64,000 nucleotides of DNA from Ursus arctos. Lineage: Eukaryota > Chordata > Mammalia > Carnivora > Ursidae. The stretch spans positions 2,750,001 to 2,814,000 of the forward strand of contig NW_026622985.1 of NCBI RefSeq assembly GCF_023065955.2, read 5' to 3'. Made by a program: the position numbers and the translations under genes. The notes below the pieces were generated by a model. The model made no database searches. It saw only the letters and a program-made list of their open reading frames with translations, and was not told the DNA's origin. Of this stretch, positions 23,090-34,189 are shown piece after piece. Positions within the stretch are counted from its first letter, which is position 1; every line of letters starts with the position of its first letter.

Positions 23090-24040
23090 AAGGGCCAACT
23101 AGAAAAGCAAATATGTAAAGACTACCCCTGACTCCTTGACTGTAGCTCCTTCAGAGTCTGGGTGTGCTGGCTGTGCACAGAGCCTAGTCTGCAGAGAGCA
23201 GCCTGCCCATGAGACCCGCCGGGTGAAGCATTTGAAGTACCTGTGGTTACACAGGAAAGATCATACATAGCCTTTGAGTCAGGAGCCAGATTCTTCAAGT
23301 GGAGACTTCTACTCAGATAATTCTTAATGTCTACTTGACCACTCACCAATATCTTTTGAATAATACTGTACAAAATTGTTTTTATGTTTTGTGTTAATGT
23401 GTTATGATTTCATTCTCTCCAGTTGTGAATATTAAGCCAGTGAAACATGGAATAATAATGGCTATCTGTATCCATGTGGCTGTTCAGAATATTTAAATGA
23501 ACTTGAATGTTCCGCAGGGTTATTAGTGGGAAGATGTAGAAATAGAAATGCAGGCAATTTGGCCTCATGCAGCCATAAGAAAATCAATGCTGCTGTATAC
23601 ATTATCATCTTAAATTCAGAGAAGGTAGGAATTGGATATCACAGGGTTTGTGCTGATGGCTTCATATCAGCTATATAATCCTGATTCAGATCCATGTTAT
23701 GAGAGTTAATGGTTCCCCTGGCATTAGAATTTATTCAATCAAATGACAGGACAGCAGAGGAGCTGGTCTTGGGGAGGACAGAATCCCAGAGTGAATGGAA
23801 TTATGCCAGTTCCTCCATCACTCGTTTGCACCCCCACCACTAGAGACATGCTCTTCAGTCAGTAGGATCACAAATGAACCAGACAGTTGACACTGGTGTA
23901 CATTACAAATCCAGGCTTCATCGTGTCCAGTTTGACTTGGATTAAACCTGGCTCTAAGTGAAAAATACACTCCACATAATACAAAATAATTAATAAACTC
24001 TTAATAATATCATTATTAAGTTTCTATTTTTGCCACTGTG
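23090..24040. other. Unassigned DNA
   Basis: I see no recognisable repeat or gene. The minus ORF at 23122-23373 has no known domain. Confidence 0.45.
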
Positions 24041-24205
24041 ATATTGCATTCAATACTTTCAAAGTCCATTGGAGGCAGGTGCTATTAGTCCTTTTACAGA
24101 GGAAGAAACAGCAGCTTAGAAAGACGAATTAGCTTGTCTAAGTTCACACAATTACAGGAGCAAGGAATGTGGCAAACTTCCAGAAGCTCTGAGACAAACT
24201 TATTT
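24041..24205 (-). mobile_element. MIR SINE, antisense
   Basis: Reverse MIR core: 'ttttacagaggaagaaacag', 'agcttgtctaagttcacaca', then a diverged remainder. The order fits MIR; length is partial. Confidence 0.72.
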
Positions 24206-27200
24206 GCACCAGGATTGAAATTTCTTTAATTGACGTAAACCCAAACCGAATGCAGCGTGCACCCAAGGAACACCTTTATAAACATAAAAATGGTATACAC
24301 TTCGTTTCAACTTTAAGTACCCCAGCTAGAATTAAATAATGTATTTGCCTTTATAAGAAAAATATTCACAATAAAGCCTTGACTACTGCACTATTTTTCA
24401 TTTAAGAACTATTAAAATGCTAAAAATAAATAATACTATAATCGTTTCCAAAAAAATTCAACATCAATAGGTCTCACAGTAAATACTCACCTCTGTATTT
24501 CATATGCAGCATTAGGACAAGATTTTTTATTTTTAATACATGGCTAACCTTTTTTTTTTTCTTGGCATTAATGAATTTTCCATAGATGAAAGTTATAACC
24601 CAGTTGGCTTGGAAGAGTAATATTTATTCTCCTAGCTAGTGCTAAGAGGAAAATCCTTACAGTCCAACCGCGAGTGCTTATGTTTACCTCCAACGTCTGT
24701 CTTTTGCTCTCCTGCAGGTTGCATGAGTGAGCTTTCAGGAAGTCCGTCCAGGTATGTACTGACACTGGTCGGTTGAGGGATGTGATAGTATGTGATTTTC
24801 TGTATGTGTATTAAAGTTCAATAAAAACTGTTCGTAAAAAAGTAAATGTTGAAAAGTGAAAAAGTGTCCTTTAGAAAATTATTTTGTCAGCGGTAATTTG
24901 ATAGAGTTTTAAGAAAAGTATGGGATTTGCTGAGAAGGAATCTAGCGGCTATTTAAGCATATAGCACTCAATATTTTACTCAATTTTTCAATATTTTTGG
25001 TATTTAAATGTAAATATAGTGAATGACCTTATTTTCCCAAATCTATTTATTCGAACCCAGATCTTGCTGACCTCAGGTATCCTCCCTTTAAAAATTAAAT
25101 CAATAGACCTGTCATCGAAATGACTTTAGGATCTTTAAAATCATGTTCTGAGGTCTTGAACTGAAAGTGATTAATAGTAGCGGTAAGTTTGTCATGCTAG
25201 GTACAGACCACACGGAAGAAGTTCAGGTCGCTCCGTCTGGGCCTAAATTATTATCGTCGTGGTAATTCCTGCGCAGGTTGTCTCTAGTGTAGACCTTTTT
25301 TCTGGGATCCCACATGGTTGCAGGTGTCCGGAGTCAACACCTGTCTGGGTGTTAGTGTTGTTTGCTAAATAAGCAATGTAAGGTTTATCTACTTAAATGT
25401 GATTTAAAAAATTGATTTGTAGGGCTTGGAGGAAACATATCCTGTTCAGTCACCACTCGGTGGCTTGCTACCCTCGTAAATCTGGACTCTTAACCTTTTA
25501 CCTGCCTCAGACACTCCAAACTCGTTGTCACCTTAGGGATTGTCACATATGAAATTATCCCTGGAATAATTTTCTTTCCATTTTCAGTGAGATTGACCTG
25601 TTTTCATTCTTTATGACTTGGGATGTATTTCCTCAGAAAAGCATGTTTTAGCCCACCCAGATTAAAGCTAATTCTCTCTTATTTGTCCAACGGTGTTAAT
25701 CTTTCTTATAATATCCTGTTATATTTTTCCTGGTAGCAAGTAGCACAATTAAATTATAAGTGTATTTGTTTACATGCCAGTCCCCCAAAATCACATGAGT
25801 CTATTCCTTAAAATAAATTGTTTATATATCTAAGTATGTATGCATAATTATATATTCTATCGGTTTTGTTTCTCTGGAGACCCCTAATATAATTACCATG
25901 TTCAGAAACTGGCTGATTGTGAGTTTCAAGTGTGACATCAAGGACTCTACTCCTACTATAAAAACTGTGGAGAGAAGGCTCTGTTCCTTGAGAAGAGAGA
26001 GACAAGAATAATATTTTGGCTGAAGGGAAGTGAATCACACTGTGGAATGATGCAGCTTTGGAGCTGATAGGAGTTTATAAACATATTGTTTACGTGCTGA
26101 CAATCCAGTGGGAGGTCAACGTAAGGTTCCTGACTCTGTGTGAAGAGAAAACAGCCGTTCAGAGTTGCTCTGTAGGCATTTCACAGTGTGATAGCCCTGC
26201 TCACACCCAGGGGCTAGACATTCAGACAAAGTCCCAAGCCTAGATTCCTGCCCCCGGTTCCCGCCTTGCTTTTTCCAGGACATCTTTAAAATGACCACTC
26301 AGAGTTGAGCCTATGAAAAATTAGGGACCACTGCCTCAACCAGCTTAAAATTAACAGGTGCTTGCTACCCTGCCGTCTACCCTGCGCGCTCGTGACCTGG
26401 CATGGAGGACTGCCTGTTTCTCCCATTCTGGGATTTGCAAGTAATAAGTCCTGTGACTTGATGTCCTTTGTGTGAGTGTACTGAAATGACGCCCTCAATC
26501 AAAATGGCTTCGGGGTCTTCACTTCCCCAAAGTGGGAGGCGGATGCTGAGAAAGCTACTTGCTGATCCCATGTGGGTGAGTTGCGTCTCCTTATTCAGCA
26601 GTTTATAATCTGCATATTCTCAATTTAATACGTCAGCTCCAGGCTTTTGAACACTCTGGATATGCAGATACTGAAACAGAGACATAGTAAATGAAACAGA
26701 ACCATGGTGAGGTCAGTACTTGTGGATCTTAGGCGGCACCTGCTGTATGCTTATATGGGCTTTAAGGTGATTTGACACCAAATACTGATTTCCCTGATAA
26801 ACATTAAAATTAATTTATCAGTCCGTACCACACACTAACATATCAGGGGAGCAGCAGTGGTACATCAAATTCAAATTTAATATTTTCTGTTATATGACTC
26901 CAAGAGTACTGGGAATATTTAATCATTTTACTCATGAAATGGAATATAAGGGCACAGTAGTACATATATACTGCATTATTTAAGGAGTTCTAATAATTTA
27001 TAGCCATTTTTGAAGCGCTTAAGATTCATTTTTAGATGTAAGAAAAGGTGACAAAAGAATTGCTAGCGGGAACTTTAGTCCCATGGGGGAAATATGAACG
27101 TACCTCTATTAAAATTTCATTTATCTGTCATACCTTGTAAAGCAAATGGCAAAGATGAATCTTTTCATCTCACAAATAAAGCTATAAGGCACCGAGACAT

Positions 27201-28878
27201 TCCAGTTCCTTATCTAATGTGAACCAATACTTCAGTTCCGGAGCTGAGAGACAGAGGAAGCATTTCTCCCTGCAAACTCGGGACTGGCACTCCCCTTGCT
27301 GAATTCCGGTTCTGAGAACAAGAACCAATGACTGTCACAGGCTGGTGGCGAATGAAGAGCAGGGATACTGCGCAGTGTTGCTTTTGTGAGACGTCATGTA
27401 CCGAGCACAATGTTTTCATCGATGGCATCGAACTGGTGAGTGGGCTTCTTCACGCAGACAGGCAACATCTGCTCTGTAATGATTGTACCTGCTCCGGAGA
27501 ATCAAGCTGATAGCTCTTTTACTGTTCATTCTGTCAAAGTCTAAGTTCCACGTCAGTAATTATTTGGTGGGGAAAGACAAAATGGCATCTCTGCATCATG
27601 CCTTTCCAGGCACTAATTCCATCTACATGATTGGAAAATAGATATGCATCTTGCAGGGATTCACAGTGACAGTTAAAAGAACCCACCAAAATAAGAACTT
27701 GCAGAAATAAGTCAGGGTATATTAAACATTTCAATTTTTTTACTCGGATGTGACTCTTGCAGTAATTAATAGACTGCAGTAAGAGTGAATAGAAAGAGCT
27801 CCAGAAGGTCGTCTGCTAGAGAACTAGCTTAGGTATTTGCCATGAGGAAGATGTTTCAGACACAGCTGTCTCCCCTAGCAGTTTGCAAAAATCACTGCAA
27901 ATTTAGAATTGAGACTGCCAATCTGGGGACATTGCCTTAAAATGTCCAAGGATAGTAGAATGAGTTTGGGAAGAGCTAAGTATCTCAGGAGGTGGCTTAC
28001 ATGAGTACTTATTTCTGCTGACGGAAAAGCAGAGATCGGGGAATCTCCCCCATTTCTTTTTTCATCCCTCTGTTTAGTACTTTTTCAATTCTGGAAACAC
28101 AATCTTGGTTCTCTGTGTGGGATTTCCCATTATGTTATTTTTGAAACTGATGAAATTTCACAAAGAATTTATGTGCAGCCAATTGTTTAATATTTATACC
28201 TTGAATTCACCTAAAAATTAGTTTCTCCATGTCACTTCCAACAGAGGTTAGTGTTGGGGAGCAGAGAATAGACGAGGTGCAAACAGCTGGGATTGTTCAG
28301 TGGAGCAGGCAGGATTCAGGATAGTGGACAGATTGAAGAAAGAAGCACCCACAGTCCCCACACCCATGGAAGGAGATCTGAAGGACTGCTCTTCGCAATC
28401 CACTGAGGAAGTGCCCATCAGTCCCATTCCTCTTCAGAGAAGCTAAGGGTAGACCCCAGGACTCAGGGTCACGATTCCCCTACAGAAAGAAGCCTCATAT
28501 CTTCCTGGGGAGGAAGGCAGCTTCCTGAACTAGAACTCAGAATGGCCCCAAAACACAAGCACAATCGAAGGAACTGGACACTGGGTAGGCTAACGTCAGG
28601 AGGAGAGGAGAAGGTCGGAGACGGGGCTGGGCTTCGGGAGCCCTGTCACTGTGTGTGTCTCTGTATACAACACAGAGCCAGCCCAGGGACAATATATTCT
28701 GCCCCAAATTAGCATCAAACATGACTCCTATCAAAATTTGTGGCAGAGATGTCATGTTATCACGGACGGTGCTGCAAGGGCCAAGGCTCAGGGGGTGACA
28801 CATGAGTTCTACGATCACCCTGGAGATGTTTTCACAAGATTAGACAAATACAAAGGAAATTTAATTCTTTGATTTTTT
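24206..28878. other. Longest repeat-poor, unassigned block
   Basis: No transposable element is recognised with confidence across 4.7 kb, which is unusual beside the rest of the window. CpG-bearing patches occur at about 25220-25275 and 27230-27500. Several short ORFs (24568, 25808, 26058, 26286, 27210, 27328, 28537, 28651) have no known domain and none dominates. A 'ggttttgtttctctggagac' stretch near 25861 faintly recalls an old repeat end, but I cannot name it. The block may hold conserved non-coding elements or non-coding exons; see findings. Confidence 0.4.
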
Positions 28879-28894
28879 ATCAGGATGGTTTGGG

Positions 28895-29069
28895 GGCGCC
28901 TGGGTGGCTCAGTCGATAATCGTCTGCCTTCAGGTCAGGTCATGATCCCAGGGTCCTGGAATTGAATCCCAGCGGGAAGCCTGCTTCTCCCTCTCCTTCT
29001 CTCCCTGCTTGTGTTCCCTCTCTCGCTGTGTCTCTCTCTGTCAAATAAGTAAAATCTTTAAAAAGAAAA
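28895..29069 (+). mobile_element. Can-SINE, sense, short variant
   Basis: It begins with 'cgcctgggtggctcagtcga', has 'ggtcatgatcccagggtcct', then a shortened middle ('gaatcccagcgggaagcctg', with the usual 'gggctccctgctcag' part missing) and an ursid-type tail 'ccctgcttgtgttccctctc'. A perfect 16-bp target duplication 'atcaggatggtttggg' lies at 28879-28894 and 29070-29085. ORF 29009-29230 begins in it. Confidence 0.95.
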
Positions 29070-29085
29070 ATCAGGATGGTTTGGG

Positions 29086-30580
29086 ATGTCTTGGGATGCC
29101 GAGGAGACTTGGGGTCCAGATGTCATGGCAAGGATTAAAGAGGCTCATTCTGTCCCCGCCTATGCTCCCTCTCATGTGCCCCTACCTACAGAGAATGGGA
29201 AACCAGAATATGGGTACAATATATTCATGAACGTTTTCAACTTGTTCATTCACTTTATGAAGATCTTTTTTCACATACACAAAGACAGGCTCAGGGGCAT
29301 TTCCGACTCGTTGGAAAAGGACACAGTTTTCCTTGTTCCTAAGTTGGTTTTATTCTCTCTTGGGTTAGTGTGTTGTCTTTATCTTCAGAAGATGTGCCAT
29401 TTCTGGGGTAACATTTTTTTAAACTCCACTTTACCAGGGATATAAGTGCAGATGAAAGAGAAAACAAAAGTACATTTTAGTGTTTTTGGTTTAATCGTTT
29501 TAAAAGGAGTCAAGGTAGTATTTCTAGAGCATATGCAGAACCTTAGTAGAATCCCACTTATATGTGGTTAAAAGACTTAAGAAATCAATATGATATTTTC
29601 AGGCAAATAATAAAACCAGGGGTATATGAGAAATTTCTACCGTAACATATTAAGGGTTATCTCTCCCTTGCTGGCTTGGTCCAAAGTGAGTTTAGCCATT
29701 TGTGGTTTCTTAACAAGGATCTTTTTGCAGGGCCCATCTGTGCTGCTGATCAAGGCTGGGCCCATAATGATTGCTACTGGTTATGGCTAATACTATAAAT
29801 GCTAGGTTAACTTTATTTTAAAAATTTAGGAAAGTACTTGCTATCAAAATTATACTGAATATGAGGGGAAAATATCCATCTCATTTTATTTCTAAGCACA
29901 TATCAAGACTACGTATTTTAGACCTGAAGTTAGTTTTAGCACAACTTCCAAGGCTGACCCATGAACCTCTCTCACTCTGGGTTTTTTCTCTCCCCTATCC
30001 TGATATAGGATTGCTTCACAATCTCACGAGCCAGATGATGAAAATGGTAGAGGCCACTAGATGTGTCTTTATTGTATCACCTAAAGAAGAGCTTTTCACT
30101 GCTCTGAAATTTTGGTTTTATAATTTCATAAGAAAAAAAAAATCTTCCATTGTATTAAGTGTTCTGGGTTTTGTTGGTTAAACAGCTAACAAAACCCTAA
30201 CCAAAACACTGAAATACACTCCCCCACCTCCCCAAGCAGGGTCGAATGGCAGTCGTCCTCTCTGCACGTCACATCTTTATCAGCCCCCTTCTCTTCCACT
30301 TCATCCTTCTCTGTGCTTCACCCCTCAGGAAAGCACTTTTACTTGAATCCCTGTCTTAGAATTGGCTTTGGTGGGAACTCAAACCAAAATATATGGATAA
30401 ATAAATGTATTGAGCAAACCCTGATAATTATCTCTCATGGCACCTCAAATAAAATGAAAGCCTTCCCATTGTTATGGTTCAGGATATAGGCACCTGCCAT
30501 TTAAGGTGAATGATTCACCCCAAATTCAGTACTGTTGAAGAACAAATAATTAGTCCCTGTGCAGGGTATATTTATGTGGA
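29086..30580. other. Unassigned DNA
   Basis: The 119-codon ORF at 29086-29445 is among the longest in the window but has no domain I recognise, and its second half is low-complexity hydrophobic. Around 30340-30395, 'tgaatccctgtcttagaatt' followed by 'gtgggaactcaaac' loosely recalls the 3' end of an old LTR; not enough to annotate. Confidence 0.4.
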
Positions 30581-30662
30581 GTGAGTGAGTGTGCGTGCAT
30601 GTGTGGGGTGTGTGTGTGTGTGTGTGTGCGTGTTTGGTGGGGGAGAGAGAGAAGGAGAGAGA
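30581..30662 (+). repeat. (GT)n with flanking (GA)n, imperfect
   Basis: An interrupted GT-rich stretch with a core of about ten GT units (30609-30628) is followed by a GA-rich purine run to 30662. A typical complex microsatellite. Confidence 0.93.
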
Positions 30663-31029
30663 TGATATCAGATCACCAAAATGTTAATCTTAAATTTGGC
30701 TAACCTGAGTGAATCAAAACTTTTGACAAAGAATGAATTAGACTAACGGCCTTAAAGAAGGATGTTTACAGCATTTCTTTTCTATGTTCTTTTTTTTTCC
30801 CCTCTATTTTCTCTGTTCACATCTAACGGTTTCACTTACTACGTGTCTTCCGGCACATAAAGAGGAATTCCTAAATCGTATCAGATAGGCCTCAGCAATC
30901 TTGACAACCTTCACTCCTCAGAAGCCGGTGATTGCTGTTTGTGACCTTCTTGCGGCTGAACTATCTGTGAACTAAAATGAGGCAGACCAACTTCAGAATC
31001 ATCCAGGTTTTCTGAGTTTGGTGTGTTTT
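30663..31029. other. Unassigned DNA
   Basis: I see no recognisable repeat or gene. Confidence 0.45.
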
Positions 31030-31880
31030 GTTTTATTTTGTTTTTAATTGAGATATAATTCACCCATCATCAAATTTACCATCTTAAAGTGTACCAGTTT
31101 TTTAATTACATTCACAAGATTTTGCCACCATCACCTCTTAACTACAGAACATTTTCATCAGCTCAGACGGAACCCCCACACCCGGTAGAAGTCACTCCCC
31201 ACTCTCCTTTGCCCTCCGAAACCCTAACAACCACTAATCTATGTTCTGTCTGGACTTGCCTATTATAGACATTTCATATAGATGAAATTATATATTATGG
31301 GGCCTTATTGTTCTGAATTCTTTCACTTATCATAATTTCAAGATTTAGCCAGGGTATAACACATAGTACCATAACCTCATTTTTCATGGCTCAGTAACAT
31401 CCCATTGCATGGGAATCCCACTTTTGTTTATTCATTCATCTGTTGATGGACATTTGGGTTCTTTCCACTTTTGACTGTTATAAATAATTCTGCAATGAAT
31501 ATTCACGTACACATTTTCTTGGACAATTTTTATTTGACTCCTTTTGTCTCCCCATCCCCCTTTCCTCCACCCCCTGGTTTTATTGAGATAAAATTGACAT
31601 ATAGCAACAGATTAGTTTAAGGTATACAACATAATGATTTGATATATGCATATATTGAAAAATGATTAGCACAATAAGTTAGTTACCATCCATTGCCTCA
31701 CATAGTTACCAATGAGCATACATGTTTTTAATTCTCTTTAATACCTATGAGTGGAATTATTGATTCTGTGGGAACTATGTTTATGTTTGTGAGGAACCCA
31801 CCAAAGTGTTTCTGATAGTGGCTGAACTATTTTACATTCTCACCAGCAATGCATGAGAGTTTCCATTTGTCCACATTTTC
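31030..31880 (-). mobile_element. LINE-1 3' end (L1MB/L1MC-like), antisense
   Basis: Reverse L1 landmarks: 'ttgagatataattcacccat', 'ctaacaaccactaatctatg', 'tgttgatggacatttgggtt' and, after a nested L1 at about 31571-31712, 'tgagtggaattattgattct' and 'cattctcaccagcaatgcat'. The outer L1 is split by the inner one, giving relative ages. Confidence 0.9.
31571..31712 (-). mobile_element. Nested LINE-1 3' terminus (L1MA-like), antisense
   Basis: A second L1 3' end, 'ggttttattgagataaaatt', 'gacatatagcaacagattag', 'tgcctcacatagttacc', lies inside the L1 at 31030-31880 in the same orientation. Only about 140 bases are present, a severely 5'-truncated insertion. Boundaries are approximate. Confidence 0.78.
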
Positions 31881-31882
31881 CC

Positions 31883-32042
31883 TGTTATGTGTTGAATTGT
31901 GTCCTCCCAAAATTCATATGTTGAAACCCTAACCCTCAGGACACAGAATGTAACTGTATTTGGAAATAGAAGCTTTGAAGAGGTGATTAAGCTAAAATGA
32001 GTCCCTTAGGGTGGGCCCAAATTCAATCTGACTGGTATCCTT
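31883..32042 (+). mobile_element. MaLR LTR (MLT1-like), 5' half only
   Basis: 'tgttatgtgttgaattgtgt', 'ttcatatgttgaaaccctaa', 'gtaactgtatttggaaatag' and 'gggtgggcccaaattcaatc' match the first 160 bases of an MLT1 LTR. It ends abruptly at 'ggtatcctt', followed by an A-run where MLT1s normally continue 'ataagaagagg'. The 3' half is missing. Confidence 0.87.
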
Positions 32043-32050
32043 AAAAAAAA

Positions 32051-32618
32051 AATAAAGAATTTATAGCTTTTTGAGAGTTTGGTGTTATTTACCCTTTCCC
32101 TGTTCATTTTATTCTATCAATGATCTAAAAAACCACAGTATAAAAGGATTTCTATTTTTGTATAATCTCTTAGGACTCTCTATTTCAGTCTAACTTTGTC
32201 CAACACCTTCATTACCTTCTTTTGCTTCTGATCTTTACGTTGAATCTGTTTCCCAAGTCCTGAGCTCTTGAGCTCAGCCTCTGGGAAAAATAAATATAAA
32301 TCTTTTCTGACATTGTTATTGGGGCAATAATCCTCACTGACATGTATGATTGGTCCAATCTTTCATCTATCTTGATTCTTTTAAGTTAATTACCAAATAT
32401 AATACTTTTCTGGTCATTAGAACAACTCATTAATTTTCAGCGTCTTGGTTGGTTTATTCATTGAATAGTTTGAGATGATTTTAGGAAAGGAGGCTGTAAT
32501 GACTATTTTAAGTTACACTATTTACTCATCCTTAACTATGTTTCATTAGGTGTACATAAATCTCTTACAACTACCAATACTGAATTTGTTATTAACTGGA
32601 AAACATTGAACACATATG
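32051..32618. other. Unassigned DNA
   Basis: I see no recognisable repeat or gene up to the palindrome. Confidence 0.45.
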
Positions 32619-32804
32619 TAAATAATTCCAAGTACCAGTTCTAATATAAATATTTATATTATATTATATTATATATATATATAATATATATATAATATAT
32701 TATATTATATTATATATATATATATAATATATATATATTATAATATATATATATTATATTATAATATAAATATTTATATTAGAACTGGTACTTGGAATTA
32801 TTTA
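32619..32804. repeat. Palindromic AT-rich repeat (PATRR-like)
   Basis: Two 44-base arms are perfect reverse complements: 32619-32662 (starting 'taaataattccaagtaccag') and 32761-32804 (ending 'ctggtacttggaattattta'). The 98 bases between them are purely A/T and themselves nearly self-complementary. The outer 24 bases of each arm are non-repetitive sequence, so this is a true inverted repeat and not just (TA)n. The whole 186 bp could extrude as a cruciform. Confidence 0.95.
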
Positions 32805-32969
32805 TGGATGCCACTTATTTCTATTTTCTTTGCAAACTAAATGATCTAAAATGGCTTAAATTTTAAGTAAATAAGTGCATAAATATAGTTTACTTGGCAA
32901 GGTTTGTTAATGATATGCTAGTCACATTTTTAATATTGCAATTTTGCTTTGATTAAAGTACAAATAATA

Positions 32970-33148
32970 GGGTGCCTGGGTGGTTCAATTGGTTAAGCAT
33001 TTGCCTTCCACTCAGGTCATGATTTCAAGGTCCTGGGATGGAGTTCCACATCGAGCTCCCTGCTCTGTGCTGAGCTTGCTTCTCCCTCTGCCACTCTCTC
33101 TCTCTCTCTCTCTGTCTCTTGGGAATAAATAAATAAATAATAAAAAAC
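32970..33148 (+). mobile_element. Can-SINE, sense
   Basis: Head 'gggtgcctgggtggttcaat', body 'aggtcatgatttcaaggtcc', (CT)n tail at 33089-33118 and (aaat)n end. Target duplication 'acaaataata' lies at 32960-32969 and 33149-33158. Confidence 0.95.
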
Positions 33149-33314
33149 ACAAATAATAAATCAGTTTACAAATTGTTTCAGAACCATCATCTTATTTCAC
33201 TTTTACAAAATTTGTACAATAAACATTATACTTATTTTAAATGTAGAAAAGACAAGCCTCAGAGGGTTATCATTTTTTAAATTACATAGATAATAAGGAG
33301 CCTAAATCTTCTCT

Positions 33315-33540
33315 CTTTTTTAAAAAAGATTTATTTATTTATTTGAGGGAAAGAGAGGGACAGAGAGAGAGTAGGGGTGAGGGGCAGAGGGAAAGGGTGA
33401 GGGAAAGGGGCAGAGGGAAAGCCAACTCCCCACTGCACGCAGAGCCCAGAGCAAGGCAGGTCTCAATCTCACAACCCTGGAATCAGACCTGAGCCGAAAG
33501 GAAGAGTCTGATGCTCAGCCCACTATGCCACCCAGGCACC
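33315..33540 (-). mobile_element. Can-SINE, antisense, with internal repeat expansion
   Basis: Reverse SINEC from 'aaaaaagatttatttattta' to the head complement 'gccacccaggcacc'. It is about 30 bases longer than its neighbours because the purine body contains a duplicated 'gggcagagggaaag' unit (about 33380-33421). Target duplication 'cctaaatcttctct' lies at 33301-33314 and 33541-33554. Confidence 0.93.
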
Positions 33541-33554
33541 CCTAAATCTTCTCT

Positions 33555-34189
33555 TTTTATATTCAGTTTATCTTCCCACCTTCCAAAGATACCAGGCTGG
33601 CATAGGAACTGCTGTAGAAGAGCAGACCATCCTGGAAAGAATCAATCTATCAAGCTGTTCCCCTGGGAGATAAAGGAGGATAGTCATTTATTGACAAGTT
33701 AACATATGACAACCTCATACTGCTTATACTCCACAAATAACATGTGACATAAATATAAATGTTCTTTGTTTGCAGATAGAATACAAATTATTTGTTCAAC
33801 ATTTGAGAGTGAGGAAGAACTAGAATGGGGATTTTAAATCATATTGGCTTGACTTCAAAGTCTTGTCTTATTTTGATTGTATCAGAAGTAGTTACATAGC
33901 AAAGGGAAATACTAATTATATTATGGTCCTTTTCTAGAAATCTTTCCACAGTAAGTTTCCCTATTTGCCATAGAATAGCATAACCCGAAGATAGAAGTCC
34001 TATCTTATTAGTGAAAGTTAAATAATATATATTTTAATTTAATTAAGTTGTTTGTGAGAATTTTCTATTTTCAAAGCAGAACACACATTTATGTGAGAGG
34101 GTCATAAAAATGATTATTCAAGTTTGTATAAATTTATCAATGTATAGCATGCTTTCTGCTTTAATATGAATGCCAATATTTTGGCAGTA
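33555..34189. other. Unassigned DNA
   Basis: I see no recognisable repeat or gene. The short ORF 33511-33702 begins inside the SINE and is not credible. Confidence 0.45.

Noticed and set aside
25861..25890. Possible old repeat end ('tctctggagac')
   Set aside because: Too short and too generic to assign a family.
29086..29445. 119-codon ORF beginning downstream of a SINE
   Set aside because: The first half reads like ordinary protein but matches nothing I know; the second half is low-complexity hydrophobic, and there is no supporting splice or poly-A evidence.
30340..30395. Possible 3' end of an old LTR
   Set aside because: Only about 40 bases resemble an LTR terminus; no upstream LTR layout could be followed.
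31925..31945. 'aaccctaaccctc' as an interstitial telomere repeat
   Set aside because: This wording is part of the MLT1 LTR consensus, not a telomeric array.
32619..32804. Palindrome as a transcription terminator or a microRNA hairpin
   Set aside because: The stem centre is pure A/T and far longer than a pre-miRNA; nothing nearby suggests transcription.
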